From positions 39,957,943 to 40,021,942 of the forward strand of contig ML679966.1 of assembly GCA_007922225.1 (NCBI GenBank): a stretch of DNA of 64,000 nucleotides. Reading direction: 5' to 3'. Below are positions 35,607 through 50,600 of the stretch, in pieces (the stretch's first letter is position 1; every line of letters starts with the position of its first letter). The notes under the pieces are model-generated. The model saw nothing but the letters and a program-made list of their open reading frames with translations. It was not told where the DNA came from and searched no databases. The translations under genes were made by a program, and so were the position numbers. Source of the stretch: Emydura subglobosa (taxonomy: Eukaryota > Chordata > Testudines > Chelidae).

Positions 35607-38600
35607 ATATTCATTAACACAAAAGGCCCAATTCTGCAAACCCTTACTCAAAGTAGTCCGATTAAAGTCAATGGGATTACTCACAGGAGTAAGTGTCCCC
35701 AGTATCAGGCCCCTATTTTGTAAGTCTCTGTTGCAAATATTGCTCTACATAAAGGGACTCTGTCAGATTATAATTAGTGTTTTCAGTTAAACTATTTTTT
35801 AACCTGTGGTACAAATGTGACATGGAGTATTAAACATGAAAGAATACTAACATTAATTAATTTTTAATCATTTAGGTTGTTTGTTTACCTTTTAACATAT
35901 TTCCTAGCTTGGAATATGAAAATAACTATTCAATTGTACTTTTGCCTATAATAATTTTTAATCACTTTCAGATCTCTTGTATTAGAAGCAAAATACACTG
36001 TTTAATTGAAAAAACAATAGTAACATTGTGTATGATGTTATACACTATAGAAACTTGTAAATACCTAAATGTGTGGGCCCTAATTATCCTCCCACTGTTA
36101 CCTAGAATTTAGTAGCAAAGTTGGACAGTGAGATTTACTTATTTACTAAGTACTTGTTTTAACAACTGAGTGAGATCCTATGATCTTTCTGAAACCATTT
36201 GTTTCACCTCTGATGGTGATTGACTCAGGGAATCAAATATTTATCACAAAATCTGGTATGGCAGAAATCTAGTGCCCACAGACTAGAATAGAATTGAAAG
36301 AGCCATATCCCAGTGTCTATGCATGTGTCTATGTATGTAACAAGTGTCTATGCATGTAATAAGTACACACAATGATCAATGCTGTCTAGTCTTAAGCTTC
36401 TTTTGTAGCTAGTCCAGTACTGTGACACAGTATAGACACCCTCACTGAGTACTAGCAGGCAGAGTTTACTCACTGTAGCTGGCCCTGAATTTACCATTGT
36501 ATCTATTAAAGTACTAGAATAAAATATGTAAGATTAAGTACTGAGATGAACAGTTTTGTCCTAATACAACCCACTAACAACACACACCATGCAGTGGCAA
36601 CAAGTGAAGTCACCTACTTGTACAAGAAATTGCAGGGAGCAGTCTGTGGGCGCAGTGTCCCCTGGGTCTGACTGTGATCTTCTCTATACAGAGGATTCAT
36701 GTAATCTGAACGATTCTTCCACAAGTGAGCCCAAAGCGAATATGTGCGTTCTTGAATTCTGAGAAAGGATTTAAAAGAAAAACACAAACTGCTTTCCCGT
36801 GCTGCAGGTCTAGATAGAGGCTAGGGAAGCACAGAAATGAAGTGGTGTGTTGAGACCACTGCACCTGTGTATTCATGAATCCCAAGGCTTCTCCCACACC
36901 TCCCCACTATCCTCCTCGCCTTCATGGCCTTGATGACCTACATGGGACTGGTGCACAGACACTTCCTGCAGCATGTAATGGGTCAGGCACCCCACTGTGG
37001 CTACTTCTTCAATGGTTAACTCTCCTTATACAGCCCATAAGTGGTCAGAGGACCTTCCTGTGGTTCTCCACACCATGAGTAAATTTCAGCCACATGCAAA
37101 TGCAGTGACATTTCATGTTAGCAACAGATTGCAGGGCAGGGCTGGGAGGGCAGCTGCACCTGTGGAGCGGCGCTGTAACAGATAACGGTGATTCTGACAC
37201 CTTTACAGGTGCCCAGTGGGGCACCACTCCCTTAGAGGTCACAGGGGTTATGCCAAGTTCCACTCTTTTCTGTGCGTGCGTCACTGCAGGTTCTAGGGAT
37301 CATCAGTTTGCACAGATACAATTTGACACAGCTGTGTGATCTGTGGTACCAAAAACAGTATTGTAGATGTTGCTGTGAGCTCAGACTGGAGCTTGGGCTC
37401 TGAAGCCTGGGGAGGAGAGTGGGTCCTTTCTGACCCCCTTGTGAGGGATCACAGGTCTTGCACCTAGGTCTCCAGGCCACAAGCACCACCCTACAGTTTG
37501 GTGGTACCAGCAGGGAGTGTGGGCTAGTGGATCCTAGCTCTCTATAGGCACCTCCCAATTGGAGGAGATGTCCACCCTCTCTGCTTGGCTCAGACTCACT
37601 GTTTAAGCCAGGAGAAGGCACAGTGCTGAGCAACTACGGGAATCTTTGGCTGACTGCTACACTGGACTCTGACTTCTTTCCCGATTCCTGCCTTCCTGTC
37701 CTGCTCCTAGTTCTTGCCCTCCTGCCTTGCTCCAGGCCGCTGCTTCTGTGACCCTTGGCTTGATTCCTGACTCTGTCTCTGACCTATGGCACCTGACCAC
37801 CAATACTCTGACCAGTAGGTCTGACTACCTACATTCTGGTCTATGACACCCCTTATTAGAAGTAAGAGGCATATAAGCAGACAGCCAAAAATAAGGACAG
37901 ATTCTGTGGACTATGAACAATTTTAAAAGGTCTTGATCCTTAACTTGAACTGACTCCTGAGGCTTACAGAAAAAGATTTCTGGGGTGGCAAAAGCATAAT
38001 GAGATGACTTATATGGAAATGTCAACCCAGAAGGGCAAGTACATCCACAAACAGGGGAGTCACTATGACAGACGATTTGTATGCCCTGGTGGGTTTGGAA
38101 CAGTTCTAGGTCGTCTATCCACATGACCTTAAAATGGGGGCTAGTGGACAAGAAACCAGGAAATTTGTACTGCTGGACAGTAGGTAAGAGGAGTATGTGA
38201 AAAACACAAGAACTCCAATACAATCAGAGAGTGCAAAACTAATGTAGCAGGTGGTCGGTTCACTATCTCCCCTGACCAGGGTAACCAGGCTGTCACCAAA
38301 GAGAACCCCAGTTCCTTACCCTGAAGGAGTGGAACAAAGAGAGGAATCTAGGTCTGGGGAAATCTGAAGATTCAACCCGAGGAGGGGAAATGGATTTCTC
38401 ACACACATAGAGCTCTGGGGTGAGAACAATCACATTGAGAATATGCCAAAGCTCAAGTGAATTCCTAAATCCCTTCCCCACCTACAGACTGTATACATGG
38501 CACTGCACATTGCAGAAACTCAACTTTTTTTCTTGAATTATGTTTCCAATAAAGGCAGGCAAGAATTTTACACTGCTGCACTTTGTGGCATGCAAATGTA

Positions 38601-41600
38601 TATAGACATTTTAATCTTTAATACAAGTAAAATCTGCAAACCCACATATACGTATCTGGTTAAAGAACAGAAAATCATACTTCAGCTCTCGTCTCTCCTT
38701 CTGGCTGTTACACAGGAAGTTACCAAACTGGCAGGAATAGATATGGTGTTGTATGTGGATCAAGAATCTTTCATTGAACTCAAAGGCACAGGGAAACTGC
38801 TCCATTAGCTGCCAAACACACTCGATGAACTGATCGATAACTGGGGATATCTCTTTTGGATCTCCATCTAAATTGCCATACCTAAAGTAATGCAAAATAT
38901 TACCATTATAACATGATATCCAATAGGAATCCTTTACGGAAATCAGATCACTACACTGTTGAAAAAAATGCTGTGTGTGAGAGTGTTGAGTCATGAGTTT
39001 CTTGGTGAATTTTTAATCATATCACAAAATCAGGCAGGATTGGAAATCTCTATTCACAGAACAGAAGGGGTGCTCTGCTTGCCAGTCAGGAACAGAGCAC
39101 ACAGGAGAAGCTCTGAGGGGAAACTTGCAGAGTCCCCAGCTGTTTTATATCTGGTACTACTGTGTGCTACAAATCTCTCACTTCTATGAACATTTTTAGC
39201 CTATGTACTATCATCACATTTCCAGGACAACCTTTACTGAGAGACTTTTATGATGCCCCAACCCCCAACCACAGTTTAAGGCTGCCCTCTATTGGTGGAA
39301 TTCCTAGGGGCGAGCATCTTGGGGCACAGCTACACTGTGTTGTGCTAGCAGGTGTGCTTTGAACCTTTTCTCTATACAGAATTAGGTTTATTAGTGCTGT
39401 TCACACTGGATTACATACTTTCAGTACCCTCTTAATTGAGGTAAGGCATACAGTTAAGGGGCAACATGCTGTATATCTTGACCGCAAAGACAAAGTATCT
39501 TCAGTTGTTTATTCTGCATATAGTATATAAAGGCCAATGGAGTAGGAAATCATAAAAATAATTTCTTCTAAATTAGAACCTGCCATTACTTAAGTACCTC
39601 AAAAGTATAGCAGTATCATTAAGGAGACCACAGTTATCAATGGCAATTATATGCCTACAATATCTTGTAGAAATGATTATTAAATAGTACTGTATCATTT
39701 TAACCACTGCAACTCCTGCTGGAATCTTACAAGAACTTTATTCCATTGAAAAGTGCCTCAAATTATTGAATGTTATTAAATAACTGTCACTGTAGCATCA
39801 GCCTATATGGAAAACAAGTAATATGACAATGACCCTTCAACGTAACTTTTATGCTTTTAATGTTTTCTAAGGAATGGACTTAACTCATTCCTTCCAAAGC
39901 AGGGAATTTAGACATATGTCCATATTGTGTGCAAAAAGCCTGCAAATAATTTAATTAGCTAAAAGATAATTGAGATTTGGAGGCATAAAACAACTTGTCA
40001 AATCAGTACATTATATAATATTCCCTTTACTTGCAGTATCTTTTGTTTTAATTTGACAGAATATTTGCCTATAGACTTGAAAATGAAGAGCCTATGCAGG
40101 AAAGATGGGCTCCAGCTAAACCAAAATGGAACCAGGTTGCTGGCATGTAAAATTAAAAAGGTTGTAGAGGAGTTTTTAAACTAGGGCTGGGGGAAGGTGC
40201 AGAGGAGCACATGGTTTGGACAGAAACATCACTTGGGTAGAATATATTAATGGGGATTTTTCTCTATTCTAGTAAGGAGGAGAAGATAGAGGTTGATAAA
40301 GCACAGGTAGGAACTGAAGAGAAACTGCCAAATGAAAAAGTTTTCCATTCAATTACATCATATAATGGCAGACAACTAAAAAGTGACATATTTTATAAGT
40401 GCTCATATGCACATGCTAGAAGTCTAAATACTAAGATGGGTGCCTGGTATTAAATGAGGATATTGATATAATAGGTGTCACAGAAACTTGGTGGAACAAT
40501 GATAATCAATGGGACACCGTGATACCAGGGTACAAAATATATAGGAATGACAGAAGAGGTCATGCTAGTGGGGAAGTGACACTAGGTGTGAAAGAAAGCA
40601 TAGAGTCAAATATAGTAAAAATCTTAAATGAATCAAACTGTACCATAGAATCTCTATGGCTAGAAATTTCATGCTTGAATAATAAGAATATAGCAGTAGT
40701 CACCTGACCAGGATGTTGGTGGTGATTGTGAAATGCTCTGGGAGATTAGAGAGACTATAAAAATAGAAAACTCAATAATAATGGGGGATTTCAACTATCC
40801 TCATATTGACTGGATACGTGTCACCTCAGGATGGGATGTAGAGATAAAGTTTCTAGACACCATTAATGACTGCTTCTTGGAGCAGCTAGTCCTGGAATGC
40901 ACAAGGAGAGAGGCAGTTCTTGATTTAGTCTGAAGTGGGGCACAGGATCTGGTCCAAGAGGTGAATATAGCTGAACCATTCGGTAATAACAATCATAATA
41001 TAACTAAATTTAACATCTTTGTGGGGGTGGGGGAAATACCAAAGAAGCCCACCACAGTAGCATTTAACTTCAGCAAGGGAAACTACACAGAAATGAAGAA
41101 GCTAGTTAAACAGAAATGAAAAGGTACAGTGCGGAAAGTGAAATGCCTGCAAGCTGCATGGAAACTTTTTAAAAACACCATAATAGAGGCTCGAATTAAA
41201 CGGATACCCTAAATTAAAAAACAGTCAGAGGACCAAAAAAGTGCCACCACGGCTATACAACAAACTAAAAGAGGCAGTTAGAGACAAAAAGGCATCCTTT
41301 AAAAATTGGAAGTTAAGTCCTCTTGAGCAAAATAGAAAGAAGCATAAACTTTAGCAAGTCAAGTATAAAAATATAATTAGGCAAACCAAAAGAGAATTTG
41401 AAGAGTAATTAGCAAAACACTCAAAAACTAACAGCAAAAAAAAATGTAAGTACCTGAGTAGAATCAGTGGGGCCACTGGACGATCAAGGTGCTAAAGGAG
41501 CACCCAAAGAAGATAAGATTTAATGGAGAAGCTAAATGAATTCCTTGCATCTGTCTGCACTGCAGAAGATGTGAGGGAGATTCCCACATCTGAACCATTC

Positions 41601-44600
41601 TTTCTAGGTGGCAAGTCTGAGGAACTGTCCCAGACTGAGGTGTCATTAGAGGAGGTTTTGGAACAAATTGATAAATTAAACAGTAATAAGTCACCAGGAC
41701 CAGATGGTATCCACTCAAGAGTCCTGAAGGAACTCAAATATGAAATTGCAGAACTACTAAGTTCTATGTATATGTAATCTATCATTTAAATGAGCTTCTG
41801 TGCCAGATGACTGGAGGACAGCTAATGTGACACCAATTTTAAAAAAAGGCTCCATAGGTGATCCTGGTAATTACAGGCTGGTAAGCCTAACTTCAGCACC
41901 AGGTAAACTGGTTGAAATTATATGAAAAAAAATTATCAGACACATAAATAAACACAATTTATTGGGGAAGAGTCAACAGGACTTTTGTAAAGGGAAATCA
42001 TGCCTCACCAATCTATCAGAATTCTTTTTTTTTTTTTTTTTTTTTTGGGGGGGGGAGGGGGGAGGAGAAGAAGAGAGAGAGAAGTCAAGAAACATGTGGA
42101 CAAGGGTGATCCAGCAGATATAATGTACTTGGACTTCCAGAAAGTCTTTGACAAGGTCCCTCACCAAAGGCTCTTAAGCAAAGTGAGCAATCATGGGATA
42201 AGAGGGTAAGAGTCCTCTCCTGGATCAGTAACTGGTTAAAAGACATTAAACAAAAGATAGGAATAAATGGTCAGTTTTCAGAATGGAGAAAGGCAAATGG
42301 TGGTGTCTGTACTGGGACCACTGCTATTCAACATATTCATAAATTATTTGGAGAAAGGGATAAACAGTGAGGTGCTAAAATTTGTAAATGATCCAAAATT
42401 ACTCAAGATAGCAGTCTGCTTTGGATTTAACTAAGAGTTACAAAGGGATCTCACAAAACTGGGTGACTGGGCAACAAAATGGCAGACAAAATTCAATGTT
42501 GATAAGTCAGAAGACAGGATACTGGGCTAGATGGACCAGTGGTCTGACCCAGCATGGCTGTTCTTATGATATTTGAAGGCATAAAACTATTTGTCAAATC
42601 AGTACATTATTTTATATGATCTTTACTTGAAATATCTTTTGTTTTAATTTGACAGGATATTTCCCTAAAGACTGAGTAGATCTCAGATCACAGATCCTCG
42701 AAGTCAATGCCATTTAAGCACATGTCTAAAGTAGAATGCTGTCCTCAATTGGGTCTTAATTCTGCGTGAGTGAAATCCTTTCTCCTATTGAAGTCAGTGG
42801 CAGAACTCCCATTGAATTCAATAGAAATTTCACTCTATGTATGTTACTTTTTCCTCCAAAATAAATACTTCAATGGTAAAAGTAAGCACAAGACAAGCAA
42901 CCAATATACTTAATAGTAAATAATGGGGAAAAAAATGATAAGAAAATATTTCAATTTAATTTTCCAAAGAGCAATAATAAATAATGAAAAAAAGTTACGA
43001 AGAATAGCTTGAGGGCATCATGTTACTTTCCTTTACCACTGCCATTTGAAAACAAGATTAAAATAGCAAAAGCAGAGAGCTGACTTTCCCTTATGAAAAA
43101 AAAAGGAAAGATAAAACTAATCTTCAGGTACCCTTACCTGTGATTAAATTTGTGCCCAAAGGAAACCCAGTCTTTTTCAATTAATACCTAAAATGAGAAA
43201 AATGCACTTAAGTATCACGTAATAGTATCAAGATTAAGTTTTAGAGCAAGTAAAGGAATGATGGAAATGAGTACTGCTGTATTTCAATAAAACTTGATTC
43301 AGAATGACTTCCTATCATTTTTTATTAAACTCCACAAGCCTTGGAAAATTATCTTTGCAGGAATGACCATAAGCTTGGTAGACATTCACACATACTCTGC
43401 CAGAGTCGATCTGTATATCAGGCCCCTTGTTGAAAGAAACCAATTTTCAAACATGGTTTCCCCATACTGAACCCCTGATTTGCACACAAATTTGACAGGC
43501 AAAACTTTGGTGCCCATCTTTGAAAATTTTATTTTAAATGTAAATTGATGCTCCCAAAACAGTTTCTTGGAAAACAAGACAATTTCTTTGCCATGGTTCA
43601 AAACAGACACACACACTTGATGGAGCCAAATGTTTGATGATAATTTGGATAATTTGGCTTGGATAATTTGAACCACTTTGTATTTTTTAACTTTCTACAT
43701 AAGAAAAAAGGTATTTTCAAGGAAAAGGTTATTTTCCTTACACACAAAGAACATGTGTTAATTCCGTGCACATGATGTCATAGAATATTTACATACTCTA
43801 TAAAATAGGCTTGCTTACCATAAATCCCTTCATAGTTCTGTAAAATGGATCTAACAGAAGGCTTGCTATAGAGCAAACCTGAGCTGTTCTGTCCCAGCCA
43901 TCTGAGCAATGAACAAGAACACTCACGCCTTCCTCTGCCACAGCCTAAAAATACAGAAAAATTCATAGAAGTAGCAAATACTTTTATAGCAGTGTTTCAC
44001 AATAGATATGCATGATGGTCCATTGGTTAGTGTGTGAGCCTGGCACATGGGAAATCTGGGTTCAGTTCTTTGTCTACTACAGACTTTCTGTGTGATCTAA
44101 GGCCCAGGTCCTCAAAAAGTTTTCAAATGATTCAAATGAGTCTCTTTGTGTCTCAATTTCCCCATCTATAAATTGGAGATAGTAACTCTTCCCTGCCTAA
44201 CAGGTATATTATGAGGCTAACTGCAGTAAAGAATATCAGGTGCTCAGATACTATGGTAACAGTGGATATATAAGTACCTAGGATATCTAAACAGATAGCA
44301 GTAGTATCTCCATCTCAAAAATAGTTTTCTCAGTTCAAGAAGCCTACTGAATACAACAGTATCAGACCACAAAGCATGTAGAGAGACTTCAGGAGAAGCC
44401 TGTGTTTATGATACTTGATCATATTCTATATGAAAAATGTGTAGGCTGTAATCCTGTAATCTTAATTTACATAATTAAAAAGAGGGCTGTTTCAAACACA
44501 GTGTAAGTGATGTGTACAAGGAAGGAGTTAGGGTTAATAAATCTGGGAGAACCTTTTGGGGAAGTTAGAGCTCAGAATGAATTAAAAAGATTTTTTTTAA

Positions 44601-47600
44601 TAAGGCTTTTGCTCTTTTTTGTTTATGATGTCTTAAGAAAGCTGTACTTAAATCTTATCCAAGAAAAATAAAATGAGTTAGGAAAGATAATACCTAGAAA
44701 AATAAACTCTTCAAACTTTAAATCAAAGTGGAACAATGACTAATAATTAATCACCAATGTTAATTTTAGGAGGCAGATTGTTCCACCAGAATGAAACAAG
44801 GTGGGCAAAATACCAATATTTAACAATTGGCAATGGTAAAAATCTGGACACTAGAGACGAATCAGAAATAGAGCACAAATTCCGAGTAGCTTTTTATCCA
44901 GGAACCAAAATTACACAAGGAAGACCTCATTCCAGAACAAATATAGAGAAATAGAAAGCTGGTGGGCACAGATGCAAAAGAAATAAATAATATTTGCAGA
45001 CATTATTTAAACTACCCACTAGGGGAAAGATGGCAGATGCAGAGGTCCATGAATAAAATTCTGGCCCCAGTGGAATCAATGGCAAAACTCCCACTGACTT
45101 CAGTGAGGCCAGGACTTCACCTAATGAATTTTGCTGTAGATAGTAGCAGTACAAAAATGCACATCTAGCCTGTACTAGGGATAAAACAGACAATTACAGC
45201 TGCAGATGGGCAAAAATTTCTCAATGCCATAAACAATTGCTTCTTGGAACAGATAGTTAAGTTGTAAGAGAAGAGGCTACTCTTGAATTAGATCTTGGAA
45301 ACAGAGAGACAAGATGAGTGAGGTAACAACTTTTATTGGACCAACTTCTGTTGGTGAGAGAGACAAGCTTTTGTGCTTACACAGAGCTCTTTGTCAGGTC
45401 TGGGAAACTTACTCAGAGTGTAAGCTAAATACAAGATGGAACAGATTGTTTAGCATAAGTAAGTTAACACTTGGAGCTTAAATTAATAACTTTGCTAGAC
45501 ATAAAAATCATGGACTGAATAGAGAAACTGGATTTATGGCTTATTATAACTATCCCTTCCTCCCCCTGAACTGCTTTCTCCACCACCATACCCCCAGCCT
45601 CCCTTTTTGCCTCCCTATAACTTGAAGAGTGTTAACAGGCCACCTTAATTAATGTTAATGGTCCTTTGAAATATGTGTTAACTACTTACGTTAAACAATC
45701 CCATCTTGTACGTAGCTTGACACTCTGGCCAGGTCTACACTACACACTTACTTCTGTATAACTATTTGGCTCAGGGGTGTGAAAAATCCACCACCCTAAG
45801 CGAGGTGGATATATCAACCTTAACGCCCTCGACCCCCATGTAGACAACGCTTTGTTAGTAGGAGAACTTCCAACATAACTACCACTTCTCACAGAGCTGG
45901 AGTTATTAAGCCAACGGGAGAGATCTCGCCCATCAGCTTAGAGAGCGTCCTCACCAGAAGCACTATAATGGCGCAGCTGCATTGGTGCAACTGCAAGTTC
46001 GTAGTGTAGTCTTGCCCTCTAAGTAAGTTTCCCAGACCTGAAGAAGAGCTCTGTGTAAGCTCAAAAGCATGTCTCTCTCACCAAAAGAAGTTGATCCAAT
46101 AAAATATATTGCCTGACCCGCCTTGTCTCTCTAATATAATGGGTCCGACATCGTCATAACAACACTGCATACCTTGGGAACACACAGGAGTTCGTTCAGG
46201 TGATAAATGTAGTTGAATCATTAAATAACTGGGACCATAGTGTAATTAAGTATGATGTGTGCATGCTTATAGGTTAGGTGACATTTAACCTGCAACAAGG
46301 GGAACTTAAAAAAAAGAGACAGGTTTAGTAACTGTCGAAGGGAAAATTTAGGAAGTTAAGATATGCAACATTGGTTAGTGGAGCCTGTACTGCAATTCAG
46401 GTGATTAGTGCACAAGAACAGAGGGGAATAAAACACTAATTTATAAGTAAGGTGTCCACATGACAACTTTTGCCACACTAAAATTTCTCTCTTTTCCCAT
46501 CACAGAAACATTGCACATTGAGGGCCAGATTATTTTCTGATATAACTTCAGCTAAGTCAATGGAGTTTCACCGGCAGTGACTCTGGCCTTCAGTTTTCTG
46601 CATCAGGTCAATCAGTTTTGATTCAGTATTACATAATTTATCTTCACCTTTGCAATGAAGATGCCCGCATCCATGATGGCTTTGATGTGTTTTAGCCAGC
46701 CAGAATTCTCCAGGCCCCAGAGGAAGTCACTCATAGAAGGAGACCTCAGCTCACAAACTGCAAAGTAAAACGCCTTTTTAATGTACAACAGAACATTTCA
46801 ACTCTTAGGTTCCTACAGACTATTCAACCTAAGCATTGATATGTTCACAGATTCTACACAAAAAACAGATATCTTCTGAAATGGAATGACTACTTTTAAG
46901 AATAGCAAAGGGTCTATACAATGTCCCTGAAAGCATAAATTAAAGGGACAGTGTTAGGTGAAATTTGGCTCAAAGTGTAAAACAAAATTAAAAAAAATAA
47001 AAATAAAAAATAAGTTTTACAAAACCTGTATGAGAAAAGCTTCTTTAAAAAAATTCTGAAGCAGTACTTTGGAATTGATATTTATATTTCTTCTGCGATG
47101 CAGATTTTCCATAGTCATTTTAGCAGTAATAATGGAAGCCAAGTTTTCAAATGTGAAATCCATGACAGAAGGGAAGTATGACCCTGTTATTCATTATCAG
47201 AACTTGGAGTCAAGAGGATTGAGGTTCTTCCCAGCTTTGCCACAGATTTCATGTGTGAACTTGGCCAAATCCTGCAGGATAAAATTTTCAGAAATGGCCA
47301 TTAATTTGGGCACAAAGAAATTAAAGCAGCCATTGAAACTGTTGGCCTTAACTTCACTGTGCCTCAATTTCCCCACCTGTAATAAGGGTTTTCTAAGAAT
47401 AACTCAATAATACTGTGAAAACAGTTTGAGCTCCTCAGATAGAAAGTCCTATACAGTTAGGGTTATAGAAATTAAATAATATTGAAAATAAATGTGTCAG
47501 GACATCTAAATCCCACATTCTAATGCTCTAATCTGCTGTTAGGCAGGTAAATGGCCATTTTATTCTATATGTGTTGGGCTAAGCATCAAAGGATGACATT

Positions 47601-50600
47601 CAGAAACCCTGTATACAGCAAAAATATTTGATGTTTATCTGGATATCCTGCACACTGATTGGGTGAATAAAATCCCTGTCCCTTGGCAGCTTGGAGGCTC
47701 CAGGGCATCTCCGATGATACAGGAGGGGCTGGGGTGACTGCTGCCCCTTTACATCCACAAGTGCCAGAGAACCTGCCCACTGCACCAATCAATTCAGAAT
47801 AGCTTTTCCTCTCACAGAGAATTGATACTTTTTGTTAGGAGCCCAAATATTCCAAAATATGCATTAGTGGAGGTGCAGTCAAGTGTTCTCCCAGAACTGG
47901 CTGAAGTGTTCTGGATAAGCCAAGTGGTAAAGATGTGAGAGGGGAGTCCCAGCAGAAGACCATCTCATCAGGAGTCTAACTTGAAATTACAATATCATTT
48001 AGCTGGAGTATCCTGAGTGAAGACTTCTCTTGTAGTTTTTTTTTTTATTATTATTATTTATATTACTGTAGCACCTAGACACACTAGTTGTGGACCAGGA
48101 CCCATGTTGCCAGGCACTGTACAAACACAAAACAAAAAATGGTCCCTGCCTCAAACATCTTACAATCTCTATTAATTACCGGTAATTCCTTTTAATTTTG
48201 AAACAACACACAATTCACAGAACATTCAAAGTAGATCGCAAATATTATGGAAAAAATTTCCTCATGTCAACTTTCCAATATTGACAGTTTTAAAAGGATG
48301 TCGAAATCCCAGCTGTGAAAGCTAAATCAGTATGTAGACACATACAATGAGAATTTATGTCCCTAACATGGGATTCAGTTGTCCAGTTAAACCATCTGTG
48401 TTTGAAAATTGGACCTGCTATTACATAAAAATTCATCTCTTGAAATCTTATACGTTACACAGAAATTATAATAATAATAATAATAATATTTTCATTTCTA
48501 CAAAATGTCTGAATTCTTTTTTTAGAGTCTGTATGATATAGTTTTCATCCCATTGTAGTTAAGTGTTTCTCTTTATTCTTTCTTTCTCTCTCTCTTTTTT
48601 AACAATTCCAAAGATAGTAACACTGGAAAAAAACCCTCACTCTCAGCTGAAATCTGGCTTATGGTCTCAGTCCAGTAGAAACCTTTCTTTAAAAAAAAAA
48701 CAATAAAATTGCGTGTTGGCCATTTAAAGTGTCATGTGCCTAATCCACCACTGACATAAGACCATGCAACTTTGGTGACTTGGGTAGAACTGCATCAGCT
48801 TTTCTCATCAGTTAATTTGATCCTAAGAAAGAAAAGGCACATTTCTATGCTTGTGATAACCATTGATTTATAGAATAAGCTACTATTAGTTCTAACAATC
48901 TTCTTAAAGACTGCATTAAATTCTTGGCTCCATTGTAGTCATGAAAAAATTCCCATTTTCTTCAGTGTAGCCAGGATTTCATTCTATAAATGAAATTCAG
49001 AATTAGTGCATACCAGGTCTGAATTTGTCTGACTTTTTTTAACCCTTCTTCAGTCTAAGGCACATTAGCCTAAAGTGTATCATATACAGTATTGTAATCT
49101 TTTAACATAGAGGTTCTCATAGAAGTTTATTTTACAAATCATTATTGAAAGTCTTTTTTAAAAAACAAACAATCTGAGTAGCAGTATTGAAAGCAAACAG
49201 TTTTTCAAATGATTAATGCTCCTATGCAGATGGAAGCATAAGCAATTAGTAGTTGAATTTTAATTGAAGCTGCTGGCTCTGTTTACAAAAGCCCTGGGCA
49301 AAGCTGAAATACTGCTTTGCTCATTCCTGCTACCAAATAAGAATCAATATTTACTTACCACTTTACTGAGCAAAGTCCATTTTCTCCTAAATTAGAGGCA
49401 TATGCACCATGGATTTTAAGTGATGCTAGCTACTGATCTATAGTTTAATACTAAATTCAACTAATGCTGAATTCAGTTACTAGGCAAAACATACATGAAT
49501 TCACACAAGTATCTGTGTATCAGCAGAAAAGGAATCAAAACGTTTGAACCATAAAACACTCTGCAGCTATTTCAAATGGAAGAGGTTATCAGGCAGAGCA
49601 GACCTTACACATAGGAAAATCAAAGAGCCACTTGGGGCTGTACTTACATGGAAGCTCAGCAACTCACAGGCTGCCCTTATTTCTCTTCCCATCAATTGGA
49701 TGGGAGAAGGAGAAGAAACAGCATACTGTCAGATTTATAGTGCCCTCCAGCACTAGCATCAGATAGGGAGGCAACTGCTGGATTAATTTTCCCATTTCTG
49801 ACAGTTTGAGGCCCCACAAATCCTAAAACTGGTATTTGTTTGGTTGGGGGAAGGGATAAAGTCTCTGGGCCAAATCCTGCAGTGTTTACTCAGGCTGAAC
49901 TCTCAATAAAGTCCAAGACCATATGATTTGTTCCTTTCTAAAAGCAACTAACGCTCCTAATATTAATGGAAAAGAAGTCCATCTTCACTATTTTTGTTGT
50001 TCAAATAGAGACAAAGAACACGCTGTGCATCATCTAAATGTAAAGAACATAAGGGATCAGATTCCAGTTGGCACCTCAAAACAGGAGCTAAACTCAACCA
50101 CTGGGGAATACCAATATGCTACCATAGCAATGTTAATGGGCCCCTGAATTTTGGCTGAGACCAGTCCTACACACTTCCTGTTTATCACAGGAATGATTTG
50201 GCAGAGGGTTGTGCATATATTGCCTGGTCACAGTGACCACAAATGTGTACACACAAAAGGGAGTGGACCACACTGCCTGACCCTTTGGCCCTGCCCTGCT
50301 ATGTCCTTCCAGACATATGAGGAGCAGTCTCCCAACAGCTTTTCACAGGCAGCAGGATCTGGTCAGCCAACTTCAGCCCAGCACTCCCAATGCTGGCTGT
50401 GGATTTTCTGAGGTATGTATGTGGATCACTGGCCAGAATTTGGCTCTTAGTTAATATAATTAAGCACAGTAAACATTACTTTTGTATTAATTTGGACATT
50501 TCAGTGAAAGATTCTTGTCCTTAAACTTAGGGCTAGATGGGGCAAAGGAAAATGAAACAAAACTGAGGAAAGGTAACTAGGGTAAGGGGTGATGCAACAG

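Noticed and set aside
43386..43676. 96-codon minus-strand open frame between two MTMR7 exons
   Set aside because: No match to MTMR7 and no fitting splice sites; the flanking exons already join in frame without it.
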